DNA from: an uncultured Muribaculaceae bacterium
Lineage (GTDB): Bacteria; Bacteroidota; Bacteroidia; Bacteroidales; Muribaculaceae
Direction of reading: 5' to 3'
NCBI GenBank assembly: GCA_910587075.1
Contig: CAJUKE010000048.1
Location: forward strand, 1-7,054
DNA: 7,054 bases
Shown: piece after piece, positions 1-6,039 of the stretch
Numbering within the stretch: the first letter of the stretch is position 1
Layout of the letters: each line of letters begins with the position of its first letter
Translations under genes and position numbers: made by a program
Notes under the pieces: model-generated
Seen by the model: only the letters and a program-made list of their open reading frames with translations
Told to the model about the DNA's origin: nothing
Databases searched by the model: none

Positions 1-93
1 GGAGCTCGGCTTTCGCCTCGCCACAGTGGCGAGGCGAAAGAGGGAAGAGGGGAGCGGGGCGAGGCGGAAGAAGGAGGGGGAGCGGGGGGAGGG
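1..93. other. Non-coding stretch downstream of the terminase gene
   Basis: These bases follow the terminase stop codon on the minus strand and run to the window edge. They hold a perfect 31-base palindrome (listed separately) and a G/A-rich tract (about 41-93) with several GGGG runs on the + strand. I see no coding potential here that is better than shadow reading. The first 24 bases resemble the module near 5812-5832 (gctcggctt, then t or c, then cgcctcgc), so this stretch probably belongs to the same repeat family found downstream of the other genes. Confidence 0.6.
10..40. repeat. Perfect palindrome, 15-bp arms around one base
   Basis: The left arm CTTTCGCCTCGCCAC (10-24) is exactly reverse-complemented at 26-40 around the central A at position 25. 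As RNA from either strand it would fold into a very stable hairpin. It lies about 54 bases beyond the terminase stop, so it could end leftward transcription or protect the 3' end. There is no clear T-run on the exit side of either strand, so a classical intrinsic terminator is not shown. The left arm resembles part of the repeat mosaic near 5812-5832. Confidence 0.75.
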
Positions 94-2127
94 TTAGTAG
101 GGGCGGAGGAAGGTGAGGAGGTCGGGGTCGGGGGGAAGGGAGGGGCGGGGGCGGAGGTCGCGGCAGGCGTGGAGGCCGATGGCGCGGGTCATGAGGATGT
201 CGTCGTGGTTGCCGGAGGTGGCGGCGTAGGCGCCGTTGGGGAGCTGCTCGTAGGTTGAGAGTTCGTCGCAGGCCCGGGTGTCGCGCTCTTCGTAGAGGGT
301 GTCGCGGACGGCTGCGACGAGTTCGTTGATGATCATTTGCTTGGTGGCGCGGTTGGTGTGGAAGCCGGGGACGGGTGAGGCTCCGGTGGCGTCGACGCGG
401 TAGTAGAGGTTGTCGTAGTGGTCGTAGAGCTCGTTGAGGATGTAGGCTCCGTGGGCTGAGCCGTCGGGCCGGGTGGCGGCTTCGAGGGAGTTACTCTCGA
501 ATACGAGGAGGGCGCGGTTGTAGAAGGTCGCGATGCGGGCGGCTTTCCAGGTGAGGTGGTCGTGGTCGATGTGGCCGCGCCACTGGGCGACGACGCGGGG
601 TGGCAGGGAGGGGTCGCGGGGTACGGCGAAGACGGCGATCACTGACCAGTCGGCGCGGGAGGAACGGCCCCCGACATCGACGGCGACGACATAGGAGGAG
701 GGAGAGGAGGGAAGGAGGGGACTTCGGGCTTCGCCCTCACACGGGGCCGCTTTCGCGCCCGGCAGCAAGCTGCCGGCACTGAGGACAAAAGCCTGCGGGG
801 AGAGCGCAGGGGGAAGGGAGGAGGGGGCAGCAAGGGAGGAGGGGGTGGGGAGCTCCCAGAGGTGGAGGAGGCCGCGGGTGTCGGGGGTGAAGCGGAGGGA
901 GAGGAGGGAGTGGGGGCCGGTGATATGGCCGGTGGCGGAGTCGATTTCGCCGATGGCGAGGGGCGGGCGGCAGTTGGCGCGGAGGCGGTCGACGGCTTCG
1001 GCGGAGAATACGTTGGCCCCGGTGTTGGTGAAGGCTTCGGCTGGGGTGGTGGGGAATTCGGCCATCATCTGGAAGTGGTCGGGGTACTCGCGTCGCTTGC
1101 AGTGGTACCAGTTGAGGCGTTCGAGTGTGAGGCCGCGGGCGTGCCATAGCTCTCGCTCGTAGGCATCGAGGCTGTTCCAGAGGGAGGCGGGGTCGAGGAC
1201 GGGTTTTGTGTAGAGGTCGATTTCGTACCAGGGGACGAATACGGCGGCTTTGTCGGACTTTCCGGCCTCGGAGCGGAGCCATTCCTTATGGAAGAAGGAG
1301 CCGACGCCGTTGGCGGTGGACTCCATGGCGACGAGGGTCATGGGTGATGCGTTGACGGCTCCGTAGATGGAGCGGATGAAGTCGGCGGCAGAAGCCTGGG
1401 GGGTGTCCTTCCAGAAGCCGACTTCGGAGAGGTGGGCCATGGCGTAGTCGGAGCCTCGGACTGAGTTGACGCTCTCGGCGGTGCCGAGGGTGATGTGGCA
1501 TTCGCGTCCGGGGATTTCGCGGATGTCGGAGCGGCCCTGGTAGGGTTTGAGGTCGGAGGGTTTGCCGTCGCCATCCCACAGCTCCTCGGGGTAGTTGAGG
1601 AGGAGGGTTGAGAGTGTGCCGCGGATGTCGGCTGCTGTTTTGGCGCAGTGGGCGGTGAGGAGAGAGTGCCAGTTGCGGGTTTGTGTGAGCTGAATCCAGG
1701 CGATGTATAGGGCTATGACGGTTGATGCGCCCCACTGGCGCGCCTTGAGGACAATGACGCGCATGGGGAGTCCGGCGCGCCGCTGGCTTTCGAGTTCGGC
1801 CACGACGCGTCGCTGGCCCCGGTTGAGGATGAGCTTAACGAGGCGGGGGCTCTCCTTATCCTTGACGGAGGCGCATTTGGCGCACCAGTATTCGAAGTCG
1901 TAGCGGCATCGGAGGCGTGCCCATTCCTCGCGGGTGCGCACTCCGCGGAGCCCCTTGTCGTCGAGCATTTCGGAGGGTACCATCTCCACCCCCTCGGTGA
2001 AAAATTCGGGACCGTAGGGCACGCGGCTCCCCGAGCACCCGCGGCCCCTTACGGGGTCGAAGGCGTCGCGCTCGGCGTCGCGGCGACGGCGACGCTCGTT
2101 TTCGGCTATGATTTCGGATATTTCCAT
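94..2127 (-). CDS. Phage terminase large subunit with a repeat-derived insert
   Basis: This 677-residue protein would be the DNA-packaging motor of a tailed phage, an ATPase plus nuclease that cuts concatemers and drives DNA into the procapsid. A Walker A-like KARQWGAST lies at residues 128-136, Walker B MAHLSE at 230-235 with Glu235 as the likely catalytic residue, and a coupling motif ESTANG at 269-274. The RNase H-like nuclease half shows VAVDVGG (Asp484), FES (Glu544) and HDD (Asp642/643), so the catalytic set looks complete. Between the two halves, residues about 428-478 form a Ser/Pro/Ala-rich stretch, of which 443-470 are encoded by a dispersed repeat also found between genes. I chose the ATG at 2127 because it begins 8 bases after the upstream stop; the longer reading frame would overlap that gene by hundreds of bases with Arg/Pro-rich shadow sequence. 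Cys74, Cys82 and Cys85 near the N-terminus could be structural. Confidence 0.9.
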   Translation of the reverse strand: MEISEIIAENERRRRRDAERDAFDPVRGRGCSGSRVPYGPEFFTEGVEMVPSEMLDDKGLRGVRTREEWARLRCRYDFEYWCAKCASVKDKESPRLVKLILNRGQRRVVAELESQRRAGLPMRVIVLKARQWGASTVIALYIAWIQLTQTRNWHSLLTAHCAKTAADIRGTLSTLLLNYPEELWDGDGKPSDLKPYQGRSDIREIPGRECHITLGTAESVNSVRGSDYAMAHLSEVGFWKDTPQASAADFIRSIYGAVNASPMTLVAMESTANGVGSFFHKEWLRSEAGKSDKAAVFVPWYEIDLYTKPVLDPASLWNSLDAYERELWHARGLTLERLNWYHCKRREYPDHFQMMAEFPTTPAEAFTNTGANVFSAEAVDRLRANCRPPLAIGEIDSATGHITGPHSLLSLRFTPDTRGLLHLWELPTPSSLAAPSSLPPALSPQAFVLSAGSLLPGAKAAPCEGEARSPLLPSSPSSYVVAVDVGGRSSRADWSVIAVFAVPRDPSLPPRVVAQWRGHIDHDHLTWKAARIATFYNRALLVFESNSLEAATRPDGSAHGAYILNELYDHYDNLYYRVDATGASPVPGFHTNRATKQMIINELVAAVRDTLYEERDTRACDELSTYEQLPNGAYAATSGNHDDILMTRAIGLHACRDLRPRPSLPPDPDLLTFLRPY
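720..800 (+). repeat. Dispersed repeat unit inside the terminase gene (M3a + M4a)
   Basis: The + strand holds TCGGGCTTCGCCCTCACACG (from 724; the match runs to 744), shared with 5926 and 7002. It is followed by an M4 unit at 745-800: a small imperfect hairpin (745-759), a perfect 8-bp hairpin CCGGCAGC-AA-GCTGCCGG (759-776), then the tail CACTGAGGACAAAAGCC (777-793) and TGCGGGG. M4b at 5678 has the same hairpin and the same 17-base tail. Read on the minus strand, the unit keeps the terminase frame open and encodes residues 443-470 (AFVLSAGSLLPG and onward). Confidence 0.85.
814..845 (+). repeat. Purine-rich direct repeat in the terminase linker
   Basis: AAGGGAGGAGGGGG occurs at 814-827 and again at 832-845, an 18-base period. 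On the minus strand it encodes the repetitive linker SSLAAPSSLPP of the terminase. The surrounding + strand (809-850) carries six runs of three or more G with short spacers, so it could form a G-quadruplex. It borders the M4a repeat and is probably part of the same expansion of the interdomain linker. Confidence 0.6.
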
Positions 2128-2135
2128 AGTGATGT

Positions 2136-4574
2136 TCAGTGTTTGAAGTCGAGATAAAGTGAACGGATGGCGAGGTCGGGGGAGGCCCGGCCCTCGGCGG
2201 AGAGGCGGAGGTAGCGCCTGCGGGGCGCGACGAGCGGCAGGCGCAGGGGCGCGTTGACCTGGCCCCGGAATTTGAGGGCTGCGAGATGGCCGAAGCGCTC
2301 CGAGCCGTTGTGGCCCGCGAGGGTAATAGCGCCGTCGATGTCGGAATCGAAGATGGCGGCGCGGAGGTTTTTGGGCGGGGAGGGGGCTTCGCGTTCGAGG
2401 GCGTAGCGGAAGGGGAGCGAGGGGGTCGGGGCCTCGTCGGATGCGTCGCGGAGCGCGCCTCCGTCGGCGATGAGGAGCGCGCCGCTCCATAGGCGGCATC
2501 GGGCGCGGGTGGATATGCCGGGGAGGTCGGAGCGGAGGATTTCGCCATCGGCGGAGAGTCGGCGCACGGGGGAGTCGGCCCCGAAGAGCCATATCTCGCG
2601 CCAACGGGGTGACCAACCCGGGCGCTCGGCCCCGCAGCGCGGAAGCAGGGTCGCGACGGAAGAGCCAGAGAAGCGCACGAGGTCGCCCCCGGCGACGGCG
2701 AGGAGCATGGCCCCGTCGGGGCCGTCGGCACGGGTGACGGCATCTGGAGAGGCCACGGGGCGGTGGTCAACGATGTTGGAGGAGCGGAGCGCGCCCTTTG
2801 AGTCGAAAGTCAGGAGCCGGGTGCCCTCCGAGCCGAGGCACAGGACGCGCCGACGGGCGGCATCCCAGGAGCTTCTCGCCCGGGGCGCCTCGGCGAGCAC
2901 TTCGACCGAGCCGGAGATGGGTACGCGGGTTACCGGGGTGGCGGGGTCGTCGCGCCCCCGGTCGTCGCGGCGGAACACCTCCACAACCTGCCGCGGGATG
3001 GGCGCGGAGCGGGTATCGAGCGGGACCTCGAAGCCGAAGGGTGATGTCGGGAGGGGCACTCGGGCGATTTCCGGCTCAATCCAGTAGGCCAGCCCCGCCT
3101 CGGGGAGGGGAGTGAGGTGGAAGGAGCGGGCCACGGCGGTGCCATCGGAGCGGATGGCGTTGATTGATAGCTCGGTGGCGGCGGCATCGGGGTAGACCAC
3201 GAGCGGGCCGAGGGCGAGGGGCGCGTCGCGGTAGGCGGATGACTCGCGGACGATGGTTTCGGCAGATCCGGCGCGGGAGATGGTGACCGCCACGGCGCTT
3301 TTCCAGAGACCGTCGCCCTGGGCCACAGCGCCACCGAAGCCGTCGGCGGCCATAGGCTCGGGGAGGGGGATGGCCGGGAGCGCCCTGAGGGAGAGGGAGT
3401 CGGCAGTGAGGCGCGCTGCGTAGGTGGCTCCCGGGATGGAGAGAGGGGTTACGGGGGCGCTATCCAGCTCTTTATCAGTGGCGAAAGCTCGGGGAGAGCG
3501 GAAATATTTCCGGGAGCCCGCGGAGCCGAGGGTGCCGTCGAAGGGGAAGGAGAGTTTGCCCACCGGGGCCATCAGCGCCTCGGCCCGCTGGAGCGCTTTG
3601 ACAACGAAGGCGCGGAGGTAGGCGATGCGTGCCGACTTGACGGATGGGACACCGGGGAGGTAGACTTCGGCGGCGGCGACGGAGCTTTTGGAGCCTTGGC
3701 AGAGCGCCTCGGGGTCGACGGGGTCGAGCTGGGGGGTGGCTTCGATTTCAACGGAGGCCACGATGGAATCCCAGGGGGCGGGGAGGGTTTCGGGGACGGT
3801 GAAGGATAGGCGATAGGTTTTGACGGGGAATGAGCCTCCGTTGACGGTTGCCAACTGGTCGGATGATGTGAGGCGCAGGGGGTTGACGGCCTGGAAGCCG
3901 TCGTCGGGGGCTATCAGCGCCGGGGTGGAGAGGAATACGGTCTGGCCGAAGATGTCGCGGAGGCGGTAGCGGGCGAGCACTGGCTGGAGGGCGGCGTAGG
4001 AGTTAGAGGTGGTGCATTTGAGCAGGTTGTAGGTTTCGAGGAACCGTGCGGATAGGATTTCGAAGTCGACGGGGTCGATGGCCGAGCCGGAGAGGGATTT
4101 GGAGCGGCCGGAGAGTTTCATGGGGGAGTAGTCGGTGTAGACGGTGTTCTCGATGTCGGGCCGGATGGAGAGGGAGGGGAGGGCCGGGAGGGGCCCGCGG
4201 AGGGTGAAGGTGCCGGAGGCGTCGAAGGTGAGGTATTCGGCGGGTGCCCGGCGGCAGTGGACTTTGACCACGCCGCGGGTGGAGTGCTCGATTTCGAGGG
4301 GTTCGCCGCCGAGCATGCCGAGGAACACGCGGGGGGCGCGGAGGGGGTCGGTGGCGGAGCCGTTGACGCCGGGGAGCCCGGCGACGGAAACGTAGAGGGC
4401 CCTCCCTGCGGCGAGGAGGAGCACGCGGGCGTTGCCCCCGAAGGGGTTGAACTCGGCGAAGGGGAGGGCCTCGGTAGCTGAGATTTCGGCGGGGGTGCCG
4501 ACGCGGCGCCATATGGCGGGGTCGTTGATGTCGCGGCGGATGTTGATTGCCTCGGATGGGGTGTCGTTTTTCAT
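2136..4574 (-). CDS. Large protein of unknown function, possible phage virion protein
   Basis: This 812-residue protein is the first gene of the operon with the terminase; its stop codon lies 8 bases before the terminase ATG. I do not recognise its family. There is no signal peptide or membrane segment, so it is probably cytoplasmic or a virion component. The N-terminal half is rich in short beta-type segments and contains RYRLRDIFGQTVFLSTP (about 203-218). Residues about 555-710 show spaced repeats of a beta-propeller kind: RRRVLCLGSEGTRLLTFDSKG, GAMLLAVAGGDLVRF, REIWLFGADSPVRRLSADGE and SGALLIADGGALRD. The C-terminal part (about 765-812) looks like a further beta domain ending LYLDFKH. A tail or stabilisation protein is a guess from the neighbouring terminase and the propeller-like pattern. 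The start at 4574 fits a short leader after a good -7 box. Codons are as GC-rich as in neighbouring genes, so recent transfer is not visible. Confidence 0.75.
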   Translation of the reverse strand: MKNDTPSEAINIRRDINDPAIWRRVGTPAEISATEALPFAEFNPFGGNARVLLLAAGRALYVSVAGLPGVNGSATDPLRAPRVFLGMLGGEPLEIEHSTRGVVKVHCRRAPAEYLTFDASGTFTLRGPLPALPSLSIRPDIENTVYTDYSPMKLSGRSKSLSGSAIDPVDFEILSARFLETYNLLKCTTSNSYAALQPVLARYRLRDIFGQTVFLSTPALIAPDDGFQAVNPLRLTSSDQLATVNGGSFPVKTYRLSFTVPETLPAPWDSIVASVEIEATPQLDPVDPEALCQGSKSSVAAAEVYLPGVPSVKSARIAYLRAFVVKALQRAEALMAPVGKLSFPFDGTLGSAGSRKYFRSPRAFATDKELDSAPVTPLSIPGATYAARLTADSLSLRALPAIPLPEPMAADGFGGAVAQGDGLWKSAVAVTISRAGSAETIVRESSAYRDAPLALGPLVVYPDAAATELSINAIRSDGTAVARSFHLTPLPEAGLAYWIEPEIARVPLPTSPFGFEVPLDTRSAPIPRQVVEVFRRDDRGRDDPATPVTRVPISGSVEVLAEAPRARSSWDAARRRVLCLGSEGTRLLTFDSKGALRSSNIVDHRPVASPDAVTRADGPDGAMLLAVAGGDLVRFSGSSVATLLPRCGAERPGWSPRWREIWLFGADSPVRRLSADGEILRSDLPGISTRARCRLWSGALLIADGGALRDASDEAPTPSLPFRYALEREAPSPPKNLRAAIFDSDIDGAITLAGHNGSERFGHLAALKFRGQVNAPLRLPLVAPRRRYLRLSAEGRASPDLAIRSLYLDFKH

Positions 4575-4593
4575 AGATGATATTTTTTGATGG

Positions 4594-4601
4594 CAAAGTT
4601 A
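4594..4601 (-). promoter_or_regulatory. Bacteroidetes -7 box for the terminase operon
   Basis: On the minus strand this reads TAACTTTG, an exact match to the Bacteroidetes sigma-ABfr -7 consensus TAnnTTTG. Transcription would begin a few bases downstream and leave a leader of roughly 10-15 bases before the ATG at 4574. I see no convincing -33 TTG at the usual distance. The box lies in the 95-base divergent region shared with the hydrolase promoter. Confidence 0.65.
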
Positions 4602-4657
4602 CGGCGGAGAAGGGGGGTGGCGGCTGCGATAATGCAACTTCGGCGGGAAAAAAGCGC

Positions 4658-4665
4658 TATATTCG
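4658..4665 (+). promoter_or_regulatory. -7 box for the hydrolase gene, near-leaderless
   Basis: TATATTCG fits the Bacteroidetes pattern TAnnTTTG with one change (T to C). It ends only 4 bases before the ATG at 4670, so the transcript would be leaderless or nearly so. An A-tract (4648-4653) lies just upstream; no clear -33 box is seen. The block GCTATATTCGCGG is almost identical to the one before queD. Confidence 0.5.
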
Positions 4666-4669
4666 CGGT

Positions 4670-5716
4670 ATGGAAAGAGTTATGGCATTAGTGATGGCGG
4701 CCGCGGTGGCGATAGGCGCGGCGGCGGAGAGCGCGATGACGAAGGCAGAGCGCGAAGTGAGACGCGACACGACGTTCGCACTGTGGTCGACGTATGTGAA
4801 GACGCTGAAGAAGCACCCGGAGGTGAGGATTCTGCCTGAGGCGGAGCTCAAGGGTGTGAGGAGCGAGGAGGGTGTGGCGTACACGACGCTGCATACGGAT
4901 GGGGGTGAACGGCCTCTGCGGTGCGACGTGTACCGTCCTGACGACGACGGGGTTTATCCGGCGGTGATCATGATCCACGGTGGTGGGTGGAACTCGGGTA
5001 ACCGGGGTTTGCAGCGGCCCCTGGCGCAGCGGTTGGCGGCGGCGGGGTTCGTGGCGGTGCCGGTTGAGTACCGGCTGATACCCGAGGCGCTGTATCCGGC
5101 GGGGCTGCACGATATTAAGACTGCCGTGCGGTGGGCGCGGGCTAACGCTGAACGCTACGGGATCGACCCGGAGCATATCGCGGTGTGGGGGTGCTCGGCG
5201 GGGGCGCAGTTGGCGACGCTGACGGGTGTGACGAATGGTTCGGCGCGGCACGAGGGGAGCGGTGAGTACGGGGAGTATTCGAGCGATGTGCAGGGGGTGG
5301 TGAGCATCGACGGGATCGCGACGTTCCTGACTGACAGCAACCTGCAGTCGGTGGATGAGCATATCGCGAAGCGGGGGTCGCTTCCGGTGAACGCGCAGTG
5401 GCTGGGCGGGGTGTACGAGGAGGCGCCGGAGCACTGGGAGGAGGCTTCGGCGCTGAACTGGATCACGGGGCGTTCGGCCCCGGTGTGCTTTATCAATTCG
5501 GAGCTTCCGCGGTACTGCGAGGGGCGGGATGTGCTGCGGAAGCGGTACGCGGCGCTGGGGATCGCGACGGAGGCGCACCGGGTTGGGGCGCCTTTCCACC
5601 CGTTCTGGCTTTTCCAGCCTTACGCGGCGGGGACGCTTGGGGCGGCGATACCTTTCCTGACGCGGACGCTGAAAGGGGGCGCCTTTGGCGGCCCGGCAGC
5701 GAGCTGCCGGCACTGA
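4670..5716 (+). CDS. Secreted alpha/beta-hydrolase, esterase-like
   Basis: This is a 348-residue serine hydrolase, probably an esterase acting on acylated carbohydrate or similar substrates outside the cytoplasm. The start at 4670 gives a short signal peptide (hydrophobic stretch about residues 4-19, MERVMALVMAAAVAIGAAA) with no lipobox cysteine, so export to the periplasm is likely. The oxyanion-hole motif HGGGW is at 103-107, the nucleophile elbow GCSAG at 174-178 (Ser176), and the probable catalytic His310 lies in PFHPFWLF. The acid is less certain; Asp287 in EGRD is a candidate. The INSELPRYCEGRD...HPFWLF pattern resembles esterases of Bacteroidetes polysaccharide-degradation loci (family knowledge, no search run). 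The fold appears to end near Lys335. The last 13 residues (GGAFGGPAASCRH) and the stop codon are encoded by dispersed repeat M4b. The longer frame starting at 4577 would have no signal peptide at its N-terminus and would run through the promoter. Confidence 0.85.
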   Translation: MERVMALVMAAAVAIGAAAESAMTKAEREVRRDTTFALWSTYVKTLKKHPEVRILPEAELKGVRSEEGVAYTTLHTDGGERPLRCDVYRPDDDGVYPAVIMIHGGGWNSGNRGLQRPLAQRLAAAGFVAVPVEYRLIPEALYPAGLHDIKTAVRWARANAERYGIDPEHIAVWGCSAGAQLATLTGVTNGSARHEGSGEYGEYSSDVQGVVSIDGIATFLTDSNLQSVDEHIAKRGSLPVNAQWLGGVYEEAPEHWEEASALNWITGRSAPVCFINSELPRYCEGRDVLRKRYAALGIATEAHRVGAPFHPFWLFQPYAAGTLGAAIPFLTRTLKGGAFGGPAASCRH

Positions 5717-5734
5717 GGACAAAAGCCATGCGGG
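5678..5734 (+). repeat. Double-hairpin repeat M4b, overlapping the hydrolase 3' end
   Basis: A small hairpin (CGCC-TTT-GGCG, 5680-5690) is followed by the perfect 8-bp hairpin CCGGCAGC-GA-GCTGCCGG (5693-5710), the tail CACTGAGGACAAAAGCC (5711-5727) and ATGCGGG. The TGA within the tail is the hydrolase stop codon. It has the same stem and tail as the copy inside the terminase gene. Confidence 0.85.
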
Positions 5735-5735
5735 A

Positions 5736-5791
5736 GGCGCTTTGGCGCCCCGGGGGCAAGCCCCCGGCACTGGGACAAAAGCCATGCGGGG
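5736..5791 (+). repeat. Double-hairpin repeat M4c, tandem to M4b
   Basis: It starts 2 bases after M4b ends, a period of about 58 bases. The first hairpin is GGCGC-TTTG-GCGCC (5736-5749) and the second is CCGGGGGC-AA-GCCCCCGG (5750-5767). The tail CACTGGGACAAAAGCC (5768-5783) lacks one base relative to M4a and M4b, and ATGCGGGG follows. Relative to M4b, two base pairs of the second stem have changed on both arms, so pairing is kept. Confidence 0.85.
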
Positions 5792-5826
5792 AGGGGGCTT
5801 CGCTGACTTCGCTCGGCTTCCGCCTC

Positions 5827-5843
5827 GCGCACCTCGCGGGGGG
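5827..5843 (+). repeat. Repeat M2, copy 1
   Basis: GCGCACCTCGCGGGGGG is identical to 6967-6983, just after queE. It is preceded by gctcggcttccgcctcgc, which resembles the start of the window (positions 4-22). The shared block is therefore a segment that recurs downstream of genes. Confidence 0.7.
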
Positions 5844-5863
5844 GCGCTGAGGGGAGGGGCTTT

Positions 5864-5902
5864 GGGAAGATTGGGAATAATGGGAGATTTGGGAAGATTG
5901 GG
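5864..5902 (+). repeat. 9-base-period GGG repeat, copy 1 (M5a)
   Basis: GGG triplets begin at 5864, 5873, 5882, 5891 and 5900, each separated by exactly six A/T-rich bases. Five GGG runs with 6-base loops satisfy a loose G-quadruplex pattern on the + strand. A 27-base stretch (5869-5895) recurs exactly at 5962-5988. Confidence 0.75.
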
Positions 5903-5925
5903 AGATGAGGGGGAGGGCGGGGACA

Positions 5926-5961
5926 TCGGGCTTCGCCCTCACACGGAACGGCAAGGTGGGG
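5926..5961 (+). repeat. Repeat M3b
   Basis: This 36-base element matches 7002-7037 at all but two positions, and its first 21 bases match 724-744 exactly. It includes a small hairpin GGGC-TTC-GCCC. It sits between the two M5 copies. Confidence 0.8.
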
Positions 5962-5988
5962 GATTGGGAATAATGGGAGATTTGGGAA
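5962..5988 (+). repeat. 9-base-period GGG repeat, copy 2 (M5b)
   Basis: These 27 bases are identical to 5869-5895, 93 bases upstream. GGG runs start at 5966, 5975 and 5984; after that the period decays into a G-rich stretch leading to the queD promoter. With M5a it brackets repeat M3b. Confidence 0.75.
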
Positions 5989-6026
5989 AATTTGGAGGAT
6001 TGGGGGAGGGGAACGGGGGAATTTGC

Positions 6027-6034
6027 TAAATTCG
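6027..6034 (+). promoter_or_regulatory. -7 box for queDE, near-leaderless
   Basis: TAAATTCG fits TAnnTTTG with one change and ends 5 bases before the queD ATG at 6040. The block GCTAAATTCGCGG differs at one position from the one before the hydrolase gene. A TTG at 5999-6002 is a possible but weak -33 element. The short leader leaves no room for a preQ1 riboswitch within the transcript. Confidence 0.5.
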
Positions 6035-6039
6035 CGGGT

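Larger units (their letters stand above)
5717..6039. other. 323-base intergenic repeat mosaic between the hydrolase and queD
   Basis: I see no gene here. In order it holds the end of M4b, the complete M4c, a GC-rich segment ending in GCGCACCTCGCGGGGGG, two copies of a GGG-every-9-bases element flanking repeat M3b, and the queD promoter box. Long reading frames crossing it on both strands are by-products of stop-poor, GC-rich repeats: their translations are low-complexity, and the same peptides recur wherever the repeats occur. No T-run terminator is visible after the hydrolase. Confidence 0.75.

Noticed and set aside
2128..2616. N-terminal extension of the terminase frame up to 2616
   Set aside because: The extension is Arg/Pro-rich shadow sequence overlapping the neighbouring gene by almost 500 bases; the ATG at 2127 sits 8 bases after that gene's stop.
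4577..4669. Upstream start of the hydrolase at 4577
   Set aside because: It would remove the N-terminal position of the signal peptide and translate the divergent promoter region.
5693..5727. Intrinsic terminator of the hydrolase from the M4 hairpin
   Set aside because: The hairpin is strong but is followed by CACTGAGGACAAAA and not a T-run; the T-run exists only on the other strand and on the wrong side.
5398..5850. 150-residue plus-strand frame overlapping the hydrolase end and the repeats
   Set aside because: Gly/Ala-rich frame-shifted reading of the hydrolase followed by repeat sequence; no start context or motif.
4688..5926. 412-residue minus-strand reading frame opposite the hydrolase
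   Set aside because: Arg/Pro-rich complement of a gene with conserved catalytic motifs; no recognisable domain.
5678..5988. Possible CRISPR array
   Set aside because: The repeats differ in length and type, spacers are not uniform, and no cas gene is present; they are hairpin repeats and a short-period array.
5989..6039. preQ1 riboswitch upstream of queD
   Set aside because: The predicted transcript begins at or next to the ATG, and the upstream DNA is G-rich repeat with no preQ1 aptamer-like hairpin followed by an A-rich tail.
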